NCBI GenBank assembly: GCA_944359065.1
Contig: CALVSP010000012.1
Span: 1-32,017, forward strand
DNA from: an uncultured Bacilli bacterium
GTDB lineage: Bacteria > Bacillota_I > Bacilli_A > RF39 > UBA660
DNA length: 32,017 nucleotides
Direction: 5' to 3'
A program made the translations under genes and the position numbers. The notes beneath the pieces are model-generated. The model ran no database searches. It saw only the letters and a list, made by a program, of their open reading frames with translations, and was not told the DNA's origin. Below are positions 8,096 to 15,834 of the stretch, in pieces. Position 1 is the first letter of the stretch. Every line of letters starts with the position of its first letter.

Positions 8096-9016
8096 ATGAT
8101 AAGATTAGGATATGTTTTTATTTCAAATACATTAGGTATAACTTGCTCAAAAACAATTACTTACACAGAATATAATAAAAATAAAAATTTAGATAAAATA
8201 GACAAAATAATATTAGAAAATTTAGATAACTTAAATAAAATAATCGATTACAATATCAAGAATAATATTCATTTTTATAGATTAACATCCAAACTAATAC
8301 CACTTGCTACTAAAGAAGATGTTGTATTTGATTATATTGATAAATATAAAGATAAATATAATGAAATAGGTTATAAAATCAAAAAAAATAATATGCGTGT
8401 TGACGTTCATCCTGATCAATTTTGTGTTTTAAACAGTACAAAAAAAGAAGTATTAGAAAATACTTTTAAAATACTAGAATATCATTATAAAATATTAGAT
8501 GCTTTAGATATTGAAAATAAAATAATCATTTTACACGTTGGTAGTAGTGTTTTAGGAAAACAAAATAGTATTAAAAGATTCATTAATAATTTTTATAAAT
8601 TACCTAAATATATTCAAGAATGTATTGCTATTGAAAATGATGATAAAATATATAACATTTTAGATTGTTTATACATTTGCAATAAATTAAATATACCATT
8701 AGTTTTAGATTATCATCATCATATTTGTAATAATGTTTGTGATATTGATAAATATTTAGAAGATATCTTCAAAACTTGGAAAACAACACCTAAAATACAT
8801 TTTTCTTCTCCTAAAAATAATACTAAGAAAGATTTTAGATCACATCACGATTATATTAATATAGATGACTTTATTAACTTTTTAAATAAAATTAAAAATG
8901 TCAATTTAGATATTATGTTAGAGGCTAAAGCTAAAGATGAAGCCTTATTTAAATTAGTTAGATTATTAAAATATTATGATTATAAATTTATTGATGATAC
9001 AACATTTATTAATTAA
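8096..9016 (+). CDS. uvsE: UV-damage endonuclease (UvsE/UVDE)
   Basis: The 306-residue protein has the TIM-barrel UVDE fold and its signatures: an N-terminal RLGYVFISNTL, then FYRLTSKLIPL, the metal-binding VDVHPDQFCVL, IILHVGS, the CIAIEND segment, LVLDYHHHICN, KIHFSSPK and a C-terminal DIMLEAKAKD. These supply the His, Glu and Asp ligands of the metal cluster. The enzyme nicks DNA 5' to UV photoproducts, giving an alternative to nucleotide excision repair. It is common in endospore formers, which fits the ger and cot genes here. Its last eight bases overlap the end of the convergent ferredoxin gene. Start supported by a modest GGTG site. Confidence 0.95.
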   Translation: MIRLGYVFISNTLGITCSKTITYTEYNKNKNLDKIDKIILENLDNLNKIIDYNIKNNIHFYRLTSKLIPLATKEDVVFDYIDKYKDKYNEIGYKIKKNNMRVDVHPDQFCVLNSTKKEVLENTFKILEYHYKILDALDIENKIIILHVGSSVLGKQNSIKRFINNFYKLPKYIQECIAIENDDKIYNILDCLYICNKLNIPLVLDYHHHICNNVCDIDKYLEDIFKTWKTTPKIHFSSPKNNTKKDFRSHHDYINIDDFINFLNKIKNVNLDIMLEAKAKDEALFKLVRLLKYYDYKFIDDTTFIN

Positions 9017-9494
9017 AATCTAATAACTTTAATAATTTTTCAATATCTTCTTTATTAGTTTTATCTTTTTCCAATAAGTCTTCTAAAAATTTTTTCGTAT
9101 TATTACTTTGTGGTAACATATAGCCAGCTTCACGATATAAATCTTCAGCAATTAATCTATTAGATTTCATTATAATTTTCGCTAACAATTTTTCTTTATC
9201 AGCTCCATTTTCATAAATGTATTTAGCAATTTGTTCTTGTTCCACTTTACTACTTATTATTTTTTTTAATCTTTCCGTTACTTCGTTATCTTTTTCTTGT
9301 TGCTTTGGATATTTATAAGGTACCATTGAAATAGCACCTGATGGGCAAGCTTTACTACAAGCACCACAACCAATACATTTTTCAAAATCAATTTGACCTG
9401 TTTCTGTATCAGCAGCACCAGTTGGACATACAAATAAACATAGACAATCTTTACTACAAATTCTTAAATTACGAACTGCTCTTAATTCACTCAT
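9009..9494 (-). CDS. 2[4Fe-4S] ferredoxin-domain protein with a helical C-terminal extension
   Basis: A 161-residue protein. The N-terminal ~60 residues hold two iron-sulfur motifs: a classical C-x2-C-x2-C-x3-CP (Cys40, 43, 46, 50) and an unusual first motif, C-x3-C-x1-C-x3-CP (Cys13, 17, 19, 23). The remaining ~100 residues are charged and helical and lack cysteines; I do not recognise this part. The start codon overlaps the stop of the rubredoxin/rubrerythrin-like gene as ATGA, so the two are coupled and probably exchange electrons. A role in oxidative-stress or oxygen-reduction electron transfer is inference from that partner. Confidence 0.8.
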   Translation of the reverse strand: MSELRAVRNLRICSKDCLCLFVCPTGAADTETGQIDFEKCIGCGACSKACPSGAISMVPYKYPKQQEKDNEVTERLKKIISSKVEQEQIAKYIYENGADKEKLLAKIIMKSNRLIAEDLYREAGYMLPQSNNTKKFLEDLLEKDKTNKEDIEKLLKLLDFN

Positions 9495-10084
9495 CTTACT
9501 ACCTCCACTAATTTAAAATTAGGAACTTTACATACTGGACATATATCTGGTTTTTCATCTCCGATATAAACAAATCCACAAACTTCACAAACATATATTT
9601 TTTTATCAGTTGGAATATCTTCATTAATTAATGATTTTAAAATCATCGTAACTTTTTCACCCCAAGTAATAACACGAAGAGCTCCTCTATCTTTTTTTTC
9701 AGTAGCTATTTCTCTTGCTTTTTTATAATTCAAATCTAAATCTTTATTAATTTTATTAATCAAATCTTCAAAATTGCCTTTTAATTTAGATTTACTATTA
9801 TAATAATCAGCTAACTTTTTAAATAATTTAGCTTCCTCTTCTAAATATTGTTTTTCACAACTACTTGCTAAACTACTGCATAAAGCACTAACTTCACCAT
9901 AGTTCATTTCTCTTAATTCTTCTTCATCTTCTTCAATTATAACTTCTACAGCTTCTGCTTTAAATAAACTTTTAGGAGCACCACATAATGGACATTTCCA
10001 ATCATTTGGTAAATCTTCAAATTTTACTCCTTCTTTTTCTTCATCATAAACATATCCACAAATTGGACAAATATATTTTTTCAT
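9491..10084 (-). CDS. Rubredoxin plus degenerate rubrerythrin-like fusion protein
   Basis: The 197-residue protein has three parts. The first is an N-terminal short-loop rubredoxin domain (Cys6, 9, 31, 34; [11 protein letters not shown] and CPLCGAPKS). The second is a helical middle (about 55-155) that aligns with the ferritin-like domain of rubrerythrin. The third is a C-terminal rubredoxin-like knuckle (Cys166, 169, 182, 185, with the 12-residue spacing of rubrerythrin). In the middle part the usual ExxH diiron ligands look lost: the rubrerythrin AENEKEH position reads ADYYNSK, and KVEKIHA reads KVTMILK. It may therefore move electrons without peroxidase chemistry. RBS AAAGGATG supports the start. 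The ferredoxin gene follows with an ATGA overlap. Confidence 0.8.
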   Translation of the reverse strand: MKKYICPICGYVYDEEKEGVKFEDLPNDWKCPLCGAPKSLFKAEAVEVIIEEDEEELREMNYGEVSALCSSLASSCEKQYLEEEAKLFKKLADYYNSKSKLKGNFEDLINKINKDLDLNYKKAREIATEKKDRGALRVITWGEKVTMILKSLINEDIPTDKKIYVCEVCGFVYIGDEKPDICPVCKVPNFKLVEVVR

Positions 10085-10106
10085 TACTCACATCCTTTAC
10101 AACAAA

Positions 10107-10115
10107 ATTATAACA
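10107..10115 (-). promoter_or_regulatory. Extended -10 promoter of the rubredoxin/ferredoxin operon
   Basis: On the minus strand TGTTATAAT gives a perfect extended -10 about 20 bases upstream of the start codon. The -35 region is just T-rich and lies within the preceding terminator. Confidence 0.5.
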
Positions 10116-10123
10116 TACTTATT

Positions 10124-10149
10124 AAAAAAAAGTATAGATTCCCTATACT
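10124..10149 (-). terminator. Terminator after the tandem paralogs
   Basis: On the minus strand AGTATAG, loop GGAAT, CTATACT, then seven T. The stem overlaps the stop codon of the second paralog. Confidence 0.85.
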
Positions 10150-10895
10150 AATTTTTTCTGTTTTCCTTTTAATTCATTTAATTTTTCTTTTAATTGTTGT
10201 TCTAGTTGTAATTTTAATTCATTTGTTTCATTATTAGCAATCTTTACATTTAATAATGATTCAATTGCTCTAATTAATAATTCCTCATTAATATTATTAT
10301 TTGATAAATGTAAAATTGAACTAGCATACATTAACCAAAAAAATAAACTTAATTCATTTGTTCTCAAACTATAAATTATTTTTTCAATAAATTCTATACT
10401 TTGCTTATATGCTGAATCTTTTTTCAATTTTATATATTCAATTTTTGTATTAATGTCTTTAAGCGCTAAATTAAATTTTTTAACTAAATTTTCTATTTCT
10501 AATTCTCGTCGTACAATTTCAAAAAACAAACTATCTCTCTTATGATAACTTTCAGCATATTCCTTCTTTTCTTCTTTTAGTTTTAATTTTTCTAATTCAA
10601 TCAATTTTTCCAATTGAAGGATTTGATTAATAGATAATTTTTTTACATTATAATCATCAATAATTTCTTTTACTATCCAGTTTCCATTTTCATAAACTAA
10701 ATTAACTAAATTTCCTTGATAAGAACATTTATTGGTACTAATAAAAATACTATCTAATCTACCATTTTGATTGAATAAATCAACACTAATATATCCAATT
10801 GAATCCCTAAGGCTTGGATAATCACTGAAATCATTATAGAATTTTTTAATCCTTTCACTTTTAAAATGTCTATTTGTAACAACACCTAAATACAT
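10143..10895 (-). CDS. Uncharacterised protein, tandem paralog A (MYLGVV family)
   Basis: A 250-residue soluble-looking protein with no signal peptide or membrane helix. It starts MYLGVVTN and has a beta-rich N-terminal ~70 residues, then long charged helices with coiled-coil character. The C-terminal ~56 residues (from LSNNNINEELLIRAIESLL to the KKLV end) are nearly identical to those of the gene upstream, as are the first six residues and the leader. The middles of the two proteins share little. RBS AAGGGG precedes the ATG, 18 bases after the upstream paralog. I recognise no family. Duplication with retained ends suggests shared partners at the ends and a diverged middle; that is inference. 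Confidence 0.7.
   Translation of the reverse strand: MYLGVVTNRHFKSERIKKFYNDFSDYPSLRDSIGYISVDLFNQNGRLDSIFISTNKCSYQGNLVNLVYENGNWIVKEIIDDYNVKKLSINQILQLEKLIELEKLKLKEEKKEYAESYHKRDSLFFEIVRRELEIENLVKKFNLALKDINTKIEYIKLKKDSAYKQSIEFIEKIIYSLRTNELSLFFWLMYASSILHLSNNNINEELLIRAIESLLNVKIANNETNELKLQLEQQLKEKLNELKGKQKKLV
10147..10317 (-). repeat. Duplicated 3' gene segment, copy A
   Basis: This ~171-base segment, encoding the C-terminus of paralog A, matches 10918-11091 with about 14 mismatches and one codon indel by eye, far more similar than the sequences between the copies. Confidence 0.85.
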
Positions 10896-10902
10896 ATTAA
10901 TT
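10879..10902 (-). repeat. Duplicated leader and start segment, copy A
   Basis: These 24 bases spanning the start codon and the leader of paralog A are identical to 11620-11643 at paralog B. Confidence 0.85.
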
Positions 10903-10913
10903 GCCCCTTAAAA

Positions 10914-11636
10914 TCATACTAATTTTTTCCGTTTTCCTTTTATTTCATTTAATTTTTCTTCTAATTGTTGTTCTAATTGTAATTTTAATTCATTTGTTTC
11001 ATTATTAACAATTTTTACATTCAATAATGCTTCAATTGCTCTAGTTAATAATTCTTCATCAATGTCATTATTATTTGATAAATATAAAATTAATGTAACA
11101 CTATTTAACCAATTTTCAAAATTAAAAGATGATGATTGTGTTTCTATAATTATTTTCATACATTGTATTTCGAGATATTTTTTTATATCATTTAAATCTA
11201 ATTTAATATTTTTAGCATAACAAATAAAATTGTGTCTCAATGTTTCTATTATAAATTCTCTAAACGTAAAATTACCAAATAAACTAGATAAGACTTTGAA
11301 AATTAATTCATCTTGTTTTGATTCTTGATACATTTTTTCTTTTTCTTTTTTTAAAGTTTTAGTTTCTTCATCTATCAGATTAAAAAACTGAAATAAAAAG
11401 ATTTCGTCTAATCTACTATCTTTATCAAAAACTAAATCTGGTACTTTTTCAAAATTATATACCCCATCTTCATCAATTTTTACAAATAATAGATCACCTA
11501 TTTTAAATTCTTTAGCATTTTTTAAAGTAATTTTTGTTAATTTATTTGCTCTATCACATAAACTGATTGATACATACCTTTCTAAAGTTTGTTCATTTTG
11601 TTTTATTACAGTATTGCTTACAACACCTAAATACAT
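10914..11636 (-). CDS. Uncharacterised protein, tandem paralog B (MYLGVV family)
   Basis: A 240-residue soluble-looking protein starting MYLGVVSN. The first ~70 residues are beta-rich (KEFKIGDLLFVKIDEDG looks like a small barrel or SH3-like stretch), followed by mostly helical sequence. The C-terminal ~57 residues (LSNNNDIDEELLTRAIEAL onward) closely match paralog A, while the centre does not. It is the first gene of a two-gene unit behind a near-consensus sigma-A promoter, with RBS AAGGGGG. No known domain recognised, and no mobile-element or phage gene adjoins it. It could be a lineage-specific family; function unknown. Confidence 0.7.
   Translation of the reverse strand: MYLGVVSNTVIKQNEQTLERYVSISLCDRANKLTKITLKNAKEFKIGDLLFVKIDEDGVYNFEKVPDLVFDKDSRLDEIFLFQFFNLIDEETKTLKKEKEKMYQESKQDELIFKVLSSLFGNFTFREFIIETLRHNFICYAKNIKLDLNDIKKYLEIQCMKIIIETQSSSFNFENWLNSVTLILYLSNNNDIDEELLTRAIEALLNVKIVNNETNELKLQLEQQLEEKLNEIKGKRKKLV
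10918..11091 (-). repeat. Duplicated 3' gene segment, copy B
   Basis: Partner of 10147-10317; encodes the C-terminus of paralog B. Confidence 0.85.
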
Positions 11637-11643
11637 ATTAATT
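11620..11643 (-). repeat. Duplicated leader and start segment, copy B
   Basis: Identical over 24 bases to 10879-10902; it covers the first codons and part of the leader. Confidence 0.85.
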
Positions 11644-11661
11644 CCCCCTTAAGTGCTATGT

Positions 11662-11690
11662 ATAATAACACAATTCCATTAATAAGTCAA
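11662..11690 (-). promoter_or_regulatory. Sigma-A promoter of the tandem paralog operon
   Basis: On the minus strand TTGACT and TATTAT are separated by exactly 17 bases. The -35 hexamer ends two bases from the ATPase stop codon, so the promoter fills the short gap between the two units. Confidence 0.8.
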
Positions 11691-11691
11691 A

Positions 11692-14250
11692 TTACACGCC
11701 ACCAATAATTCCTTTTTTTCTTAAGTAAATTTTTCTCAAAAAATCTACTGGAACAACTGTAAAACTTAACCAAAACATAATTTGAAATTCAAAAAATGTC
11801 AAGCCATAAGTTCTAAATAAATTACCGCCAAAATAAATTAGTAACACTTGAACTATAAAAATAAAACTAATTATAAAAATAAACATTTTATTTTTAAATA
11901 TATTGGCTAATAAGTTTAATCTATGAGTTCTTGCATTAAAACTATTAAAAATACTTACAAATATAAATAACCCAAAGAAAGCCGTTAAAATATATTGATC
12001 GCCACTTCTGAATAAATGATGGAAAAATGGTAACTTTAAAAATAATATACATAATATTGTCGAATAGGCACCTGTAAAAAATATTTCATGTTTCATATAT
12101 TCATTAATTATATTTTCATCTCTTTTTTTTGGTAATTCATACATATATTCTTTTAATGGTGATTCAAAGGAAAATGCTAAAGCGGCTAAAGTATCCATAA
12201 CCATATTTATCCACAGCATTTGAATAACTGTCACAGGTGTATCAACGCCAATAAATGGTCCAATAATCGACAAACTTACAGCACATATATTGACAGTTAA
12301 TTGAAATATAATGAACTTCCTAATACTTTTAAATATTGTCCGACCATATAATATAGCCTTAGTTATCGATAAAAAATTATTATCTAAAATAACGATTTCA
12401 CTTGCTTCTTTTGCCACTTCTGTTCCCGACCCAAAGGCAAATCCAACATCTGCTTTCTTTAAAGCAGGAGCATCATTTACACCATCACCAGTCATACCAA
12501 CTACTAAATCTAATTCTTGACTTATTCTTACCAATCTACTTTTATCTTGAGGAATAGCCCTTGCCACTACTTTTAATTTAGGTAATATTTTTTTTAATTC
12601 TTCATCAGACATATTTTTCATTTCATCACTAGTTAAAATTAAATCTCCATCTTTATATAACCCTACTTCACGAGCTATGGCTAATGCTGTTAATTTATTA
12701 TCACCAGTTACCATAACTGTTTGAATAGATGCCTTTTTTACTAAATCAATCCCTTCATAAGCTTCTTTTCTAATTTCATCTTTAATTAATACAAATCCAA
12801 CCAAAGTTAATTGTTTACTATTTTCTTTAGAAGAAGCAAAAGCAATTATGCGATTTCCTTCTTTAGTTAATTTTTTTAAATTATCTTCAATAATTAATCT
12901 TTTTCTTAAAAATTTTTTATTGCCTAAAGTATCATAATAAAACTCACATTTTTTTAATATAACTTCAGGAGCACCTTTAATTAAATATATATTTTCATTT
13001 TTATATTTTATTGTAGTAGAAGAATATTTATTTTTACTATCAAATGGAACATTATCAATTATTTGATATTGATTTTTTTCTTTAACATTAGTAAATTTTA
13101 ATATAGCACGATCTGTAATATTACCGCCAATTATTTTATTATCATAATAACTAGCATTGTTATACACTAACGATATTAAAACAATATCTTTTAAATTATT
13201 TTCTATTTTATCGATACTATCATATTTTTTTAAATCACCGTTTAAAAAATGCGTTACTTCTAAATTGCCTTTAGTTATCGTTCCTGTTTTATCACTAAAT
13301 AAAATATTAATGCTCCCTGCAGTTTCGATACCGTGTAGTTTTCTAACTAAAACATTATCTTTTAACATTCTTTTAACATTAGAAGATAATACTAAAGTAA
13401 TCATCATTGGTAAACCTTCTGGCACTGCTACTACTATTACCGTAACACATAAAGTTAAAGCATATAAAATATGACCACTTATTAAAGGAAAATTAGTAAC
13501 TGTTTCTTTAATTAAATTAAAATCAAAATTATTTTTAATAAATATTACGGAAAATAAATAAGAAAAGAAAACTAAAAAAGCTCCAATATATCCTATTCTA
13601 CTAATTACTTCGGCTAATTTCCTTAACCTTAATTTTAATGGACTTTCTGGTTGATTCTCTTGTAATTCTTTAGATATAGATCCATAGAAAGTATTATCCC
13701 CTACTTTAGTAACAATCATTTTAGCCTGTTTAGAATAAACGATAGTTCCTCTAAATAAAGGTTTATTTTCTATATTTTTATATATTTCTTTTGCTTCCCC
13801 AGTAATACTAGATTCATCAACTGTTATCTCCCCTTCTATAATTTCGCCATCAGCAGGTATTCGATCGCCTGATTCCAATAAAACTATATCTCCTACTACT
13901 ACATCTTCAATATTAACCTCCACTACTTTATTATTTCTTAAAACTTTACACTTTATTTTTGATGATTCTTCTTGTAATTTTTCAAATGCTTTCTCACTAC
14001 CATATTCACTTACAGTAGATATAAATGAAGCTAGAAATATGGCAATTACAATACCAACCGTTTCATACCAATCAAAATGTTTAATTAAAAATACTGTTTT
14101 TATACCTAATGCTATTAATAATATTCTAATTATAGGATCACCTAAAGTGGCTATATATTGTTTGATAAAACTATTTTTTTTAGTACTATTAATTACATTA
14201 GAGCCAAATTTTTTTCTTGATTCGATTACTTCATTATCCGTTAATCCCAT
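11692..14250 (-). CDS. P-type Ca2+-translocating ATPase (type IIB-like)
   Basis: The 852-residue pump has the full P-type order: N-terminal cation ATPase segment, actuator loop with the TGE motif (about 150-152), TM4 with VAVPEGLP (274-281), phosphorylated Asp320 in SDKTGTITKG, the nucleotide-binding domain, MVTGDN, the hinge TGDGVNDAPALKKAD, and a C-terminal set of helices including LWINMVMDTLAALAFSFE. The VPEGLP and NxxMD residues match the single-site calcium pumps of the PMCA type. It would export Ca2+ (possibly Mn2+) at the cost of ATP. RBS AGGTGAT supports the start. It is transcribed alone, divergently from the ger operon. Confidence 0.9.
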   Translation of the reverse strand: MGLTDNEVIESRKKFGSNVINSTKKNSFIKQYIATLGDPIIRILLIALGIKTVFLIKHFDWYETVGIVIAIFLASFISTVSEYGSEKAFEKLQEESSKIKCKVLRNNKVVEVNIEDVVVGDIVLLESGDRIPADGEIIEGEITVDESSITGEAKEIYKNIENKPLFRGTIVYSKQAKMIVTKVGDNTFYGSISKELQENQPESPLKLRLRKLAEVISRIGYIGAFLVFFSYLFSVIFIKNNFDFNLIKETVTNFPLISGHILYALTLCVTVIVVAVPEGLPMMITLVLSSNVKRMLKDNVLVRKLHGIETAGSINILFSDKTGTITKGNLEVTHFLNGDLKKYDSIDKIENNLKDIVLISLVYNNASYYDNKIIGGNITDRAILKFTNVKEKNQYQIIDNVPFDSKNKYSSTTIKYKNENIYLIKGAPEVILKKCEFYYDTLGNKKFLRKRLIIEDNLKKLTKEGNRIIAFASSKENSKQLTLVGFVLIKDEIRKEAYEGIDLVKKASIQTVMVTGDNKLTALAIAREVGLYKDGDLILTSDEMKNMSDEELKKILPKLKVVARAIPQDKSRLVRISQELDLVVGMTGDGVNDAPALKKADVGFAFGSGTEVAKEASEIVILDNNFLSITKAILYGRTIFKSIRKFIIFQLTVNICAVSLSIIGPFIGVDTPVTVIQMLWINMVMDTLAALAFSFESPLKEYMYELPKKRDENIINEYMKHEIFFTGAYSTILCILFLKLPFFHHLFRSGDQYILTAFFGLFIFVSIFNSFNARTHRLNLLANIFKNKMFIFIISFIFIVQVLLIYFGGNLFRTYGLTFFEFQIMFWLSFTVVPVDFLRKIYLRKKGIIGGV

Positions 14251-14270
14251 AAATATATCACCTAATAAAA

Positions 14271-14295
14271 AATATTAAAAAAATTTTTTAATATT
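14271..14295. repeat. 25-base AT-only palindrome in the ATPase leader
   Basis: Two 12-base arms (AATATTAAAAAA and TTTTTTAATATT) flank one central base. It overlaps the last bases of the ATPase -10 element and its start-point region, a position typical of an operator. It could also be an AT-rich chance palindrome or a weak hairpin. Confidence 0.5.
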
Positions 14296-14322
14296 ATAGT
14301 TTTAATTCGACAAAATTAACAA
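14293..14322 (-). promoter_or_regulatory. Probable sigma-A promoter of the ATPase gene
   Basis: On the minus strand TTGTTA and a perfect TATAAT are separated by 18 bases, about 45 bases upstream of the ATPase start codon. Confidence 0.55.
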
Positions 14323-14326
14323 TTTA

Positions 14327-14356
14327 GTATTATTTAATTTATATTTATCCATAATA
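14327..14356 (+). promoter_or_regulatory. Probable forespore sigma-G promoter of the ger operon
   Basis: GTATT and CATAATA are separated by 18 bases. The -10 fits the sigma-G pattern CATNNTA and the -35 fits the known G-A-T pattern at four of five positions. Germinant receptor operons in Bacillus are sigma-G controlled, which agrees with this reading. The AGGTG ribosome binding site follows about 10 bases later. Confidence 0.55.
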
Positions 14357-14376
14357 ATTATAAAGTAGGTGAAACT

Positions 14377-15834
14377 ATGGATAAAGAGTTAGATAAAATA
14401 ATTAATCATATTAAAGAAATGAATGGTAATAGTAGTGACATTAATGTTAGATACTTTAATATTCATAAAGAAAAAGTAGCTTTCATGTTTTTAGAAAGTG
14501 TTGCTAGTGATGATAAAATAAGTAATTTTTTAGGGAAAAGTTTAAGTATTAATGTAAGAAGTAAAAAAAATATATTTGAAAATTTATTTGATAATATTAA
14601 TAATACAATTCCTAATAGTAAAGTTAAGATAATAGATAACTATGACGATATTTTTTATCATTTAGCAAGCGGTTTTACTTGTGTTTTTGTCGATGGTTAT
14701 AATAAAGCAATCACTTTAGAAACTAAAGCTTTATTAGATAGAAGTGTTACTGAAGCTACTAGTGAACCTGTTTTAAAAGGTCCTAAAGATTGTTTTATTG
14801 AAAATATTTTAGCCAATATGGGATTAATTAGGAAAAGAATTAAAGATCCCAATCTTTATTTTGAAGAAACAAAAATTGGAAGAAGGACAAAAACAAAAGT
14901 TATAATTGGTTATATTAAAGATATTGCTGATGAAGAAAAAGTAAATTTATTAAAGAAAAAACTAGAAAAAATTAATATTGATGGAATCATCGATTCAAAT
15001 TATATAAAAGAATTATTAACCGATAATCAAAAATCTTTTTTACCAAGAGTAATATCTACAGAAAGACCTGATTTAACCGCCATGGGATTATTAGACGGTA
15101 AAATAGCTATCATCGTAGAAAACACTCCTTATGTTTTATTACTTCCTACCGTATTTGCTGATTTTTTCAAATCATCTGAAGACTATTATACAAAACCATT
15201 TAATGCCTCTTTTACAAGAATTTTAAGATATATTGCATTCTTTATTGCTATTTTAGTGCCAGCTTTTTATATTGCCGTAACAACATTTAATATGGAAATT
15301 GTTCCTAGTTCTTTATTAATATCATTTTCCATTCAAAGGGAAAGTGTTCCCTTTCCCACCATAATAGAGGTTCTAATACTAGTAATTTCTTATGAGATAT
15401 TAAGAGAAGCCGATACAAGAAAACCACAAATCATGGGCGCATCCATCAGCATTGTCGGTGCTTTAATTTTAGGTGAAGCAGCTGTTTCTGCCGGCGTTAT
15501 ATCGCCAATTGTTGTTATTGTTATTTCTATTTCAGCTGTTTCAGGAATGGGTTTCAATGACCCAGACATAACAAATGCAATTAGAACATGGAGAATATTA
15601 TTTATGTTAGCAGCTTGTATGTTTGGAATTGTTGGAATCGTCATTTTATTCATTATTTTTATAACTAAATTAAATAGTATTGAAGTATTGGGTACACCTT
15701 ATCTTTCCCCTTTATCTCCTTTTAGTTTAAAAGATTTTAAAAATTCTTTGACAAGATTCCCTCAACAAAAAATAAAAACAAGATCATCTTATTTTAATAA
15801 AAAAAACATTAATAGAATAGGAAGTGACAAATGA
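14377..15834 (+). CDS. gerA: Spore germination receptor subunit A (GerA/GerKA family)
   Basis: The 485-residue protein has the GerA family layout: a hydrophilic N-terminal half (about 1-280) containing the conserved TSEPVLKGPKDCFIENI and ISTERPDLTAMGLLDGKIAI segments, then a membrane half with about five helices including FPTIIEVLILVISYEILREA. It sits in the inner spore membrane and, with the B and C subunits, senses small-molecule germinants and starts ion release. Gene order is A-C-B, and its stop overlaps the gerC start as ATGA. The germinant cannot be told from sequence. The symbol is family-level; the name gerK would be equally possible. Confidence 0.93.
   Translation: MDKELDKIINHIKEMNGNSSDINVRYFNIHKEKVAFMFLESVASDDKISNFLGKSLSINVRSKKNIFENLFDNINNTIPNSKVKIIDNYDDIFYHLASGFTCVFVDGYNKAITLETKALLDRSVTEATSEPVLKGPKDCFIENILANMGLIRKRIKDPNLYFEETKIGRRTKTKVIIGYIKDIADEEKVNLLKKKLEKINIDGIIDSNYIKELLTDNQKSFLPRVISTERPDLTAMGLLDGKIAIIVENTPYVLLLPTVFADFFKSSEDYYTKPFNASFTRILRYIAFFIAILVPAFYIAVTTFNMEIVPSSLLISFSIQRESVPFPTIIEVLILVISYEILREADTRKPQIMGASISIVGALILGEAAVSAGVISPIVVIVISISAVSGMGFNDPDITNAIRTWRILFMLAACMFGIVGIVILFIIFITKLNSIEVLGTPYLSPLSPFSLKDFKNSLTRFPQQKIKTRSSYFNKKNINRIGSDK

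Noticed and set aside
12311-13474. Plus-strand frames antisense to the P-type ATPase
   Set aside because: They mirror the ATPase coding frame, show no start signals and no recognisable protein features.
15390-15653. Minus-strand open frame inside gerA
   Set aside because: It lies wholly antisense to a well-supported membrane-encoding region; such mirror frames are common in hydrophobic coding sequence and it has no ribosome binding site or recognisable product.
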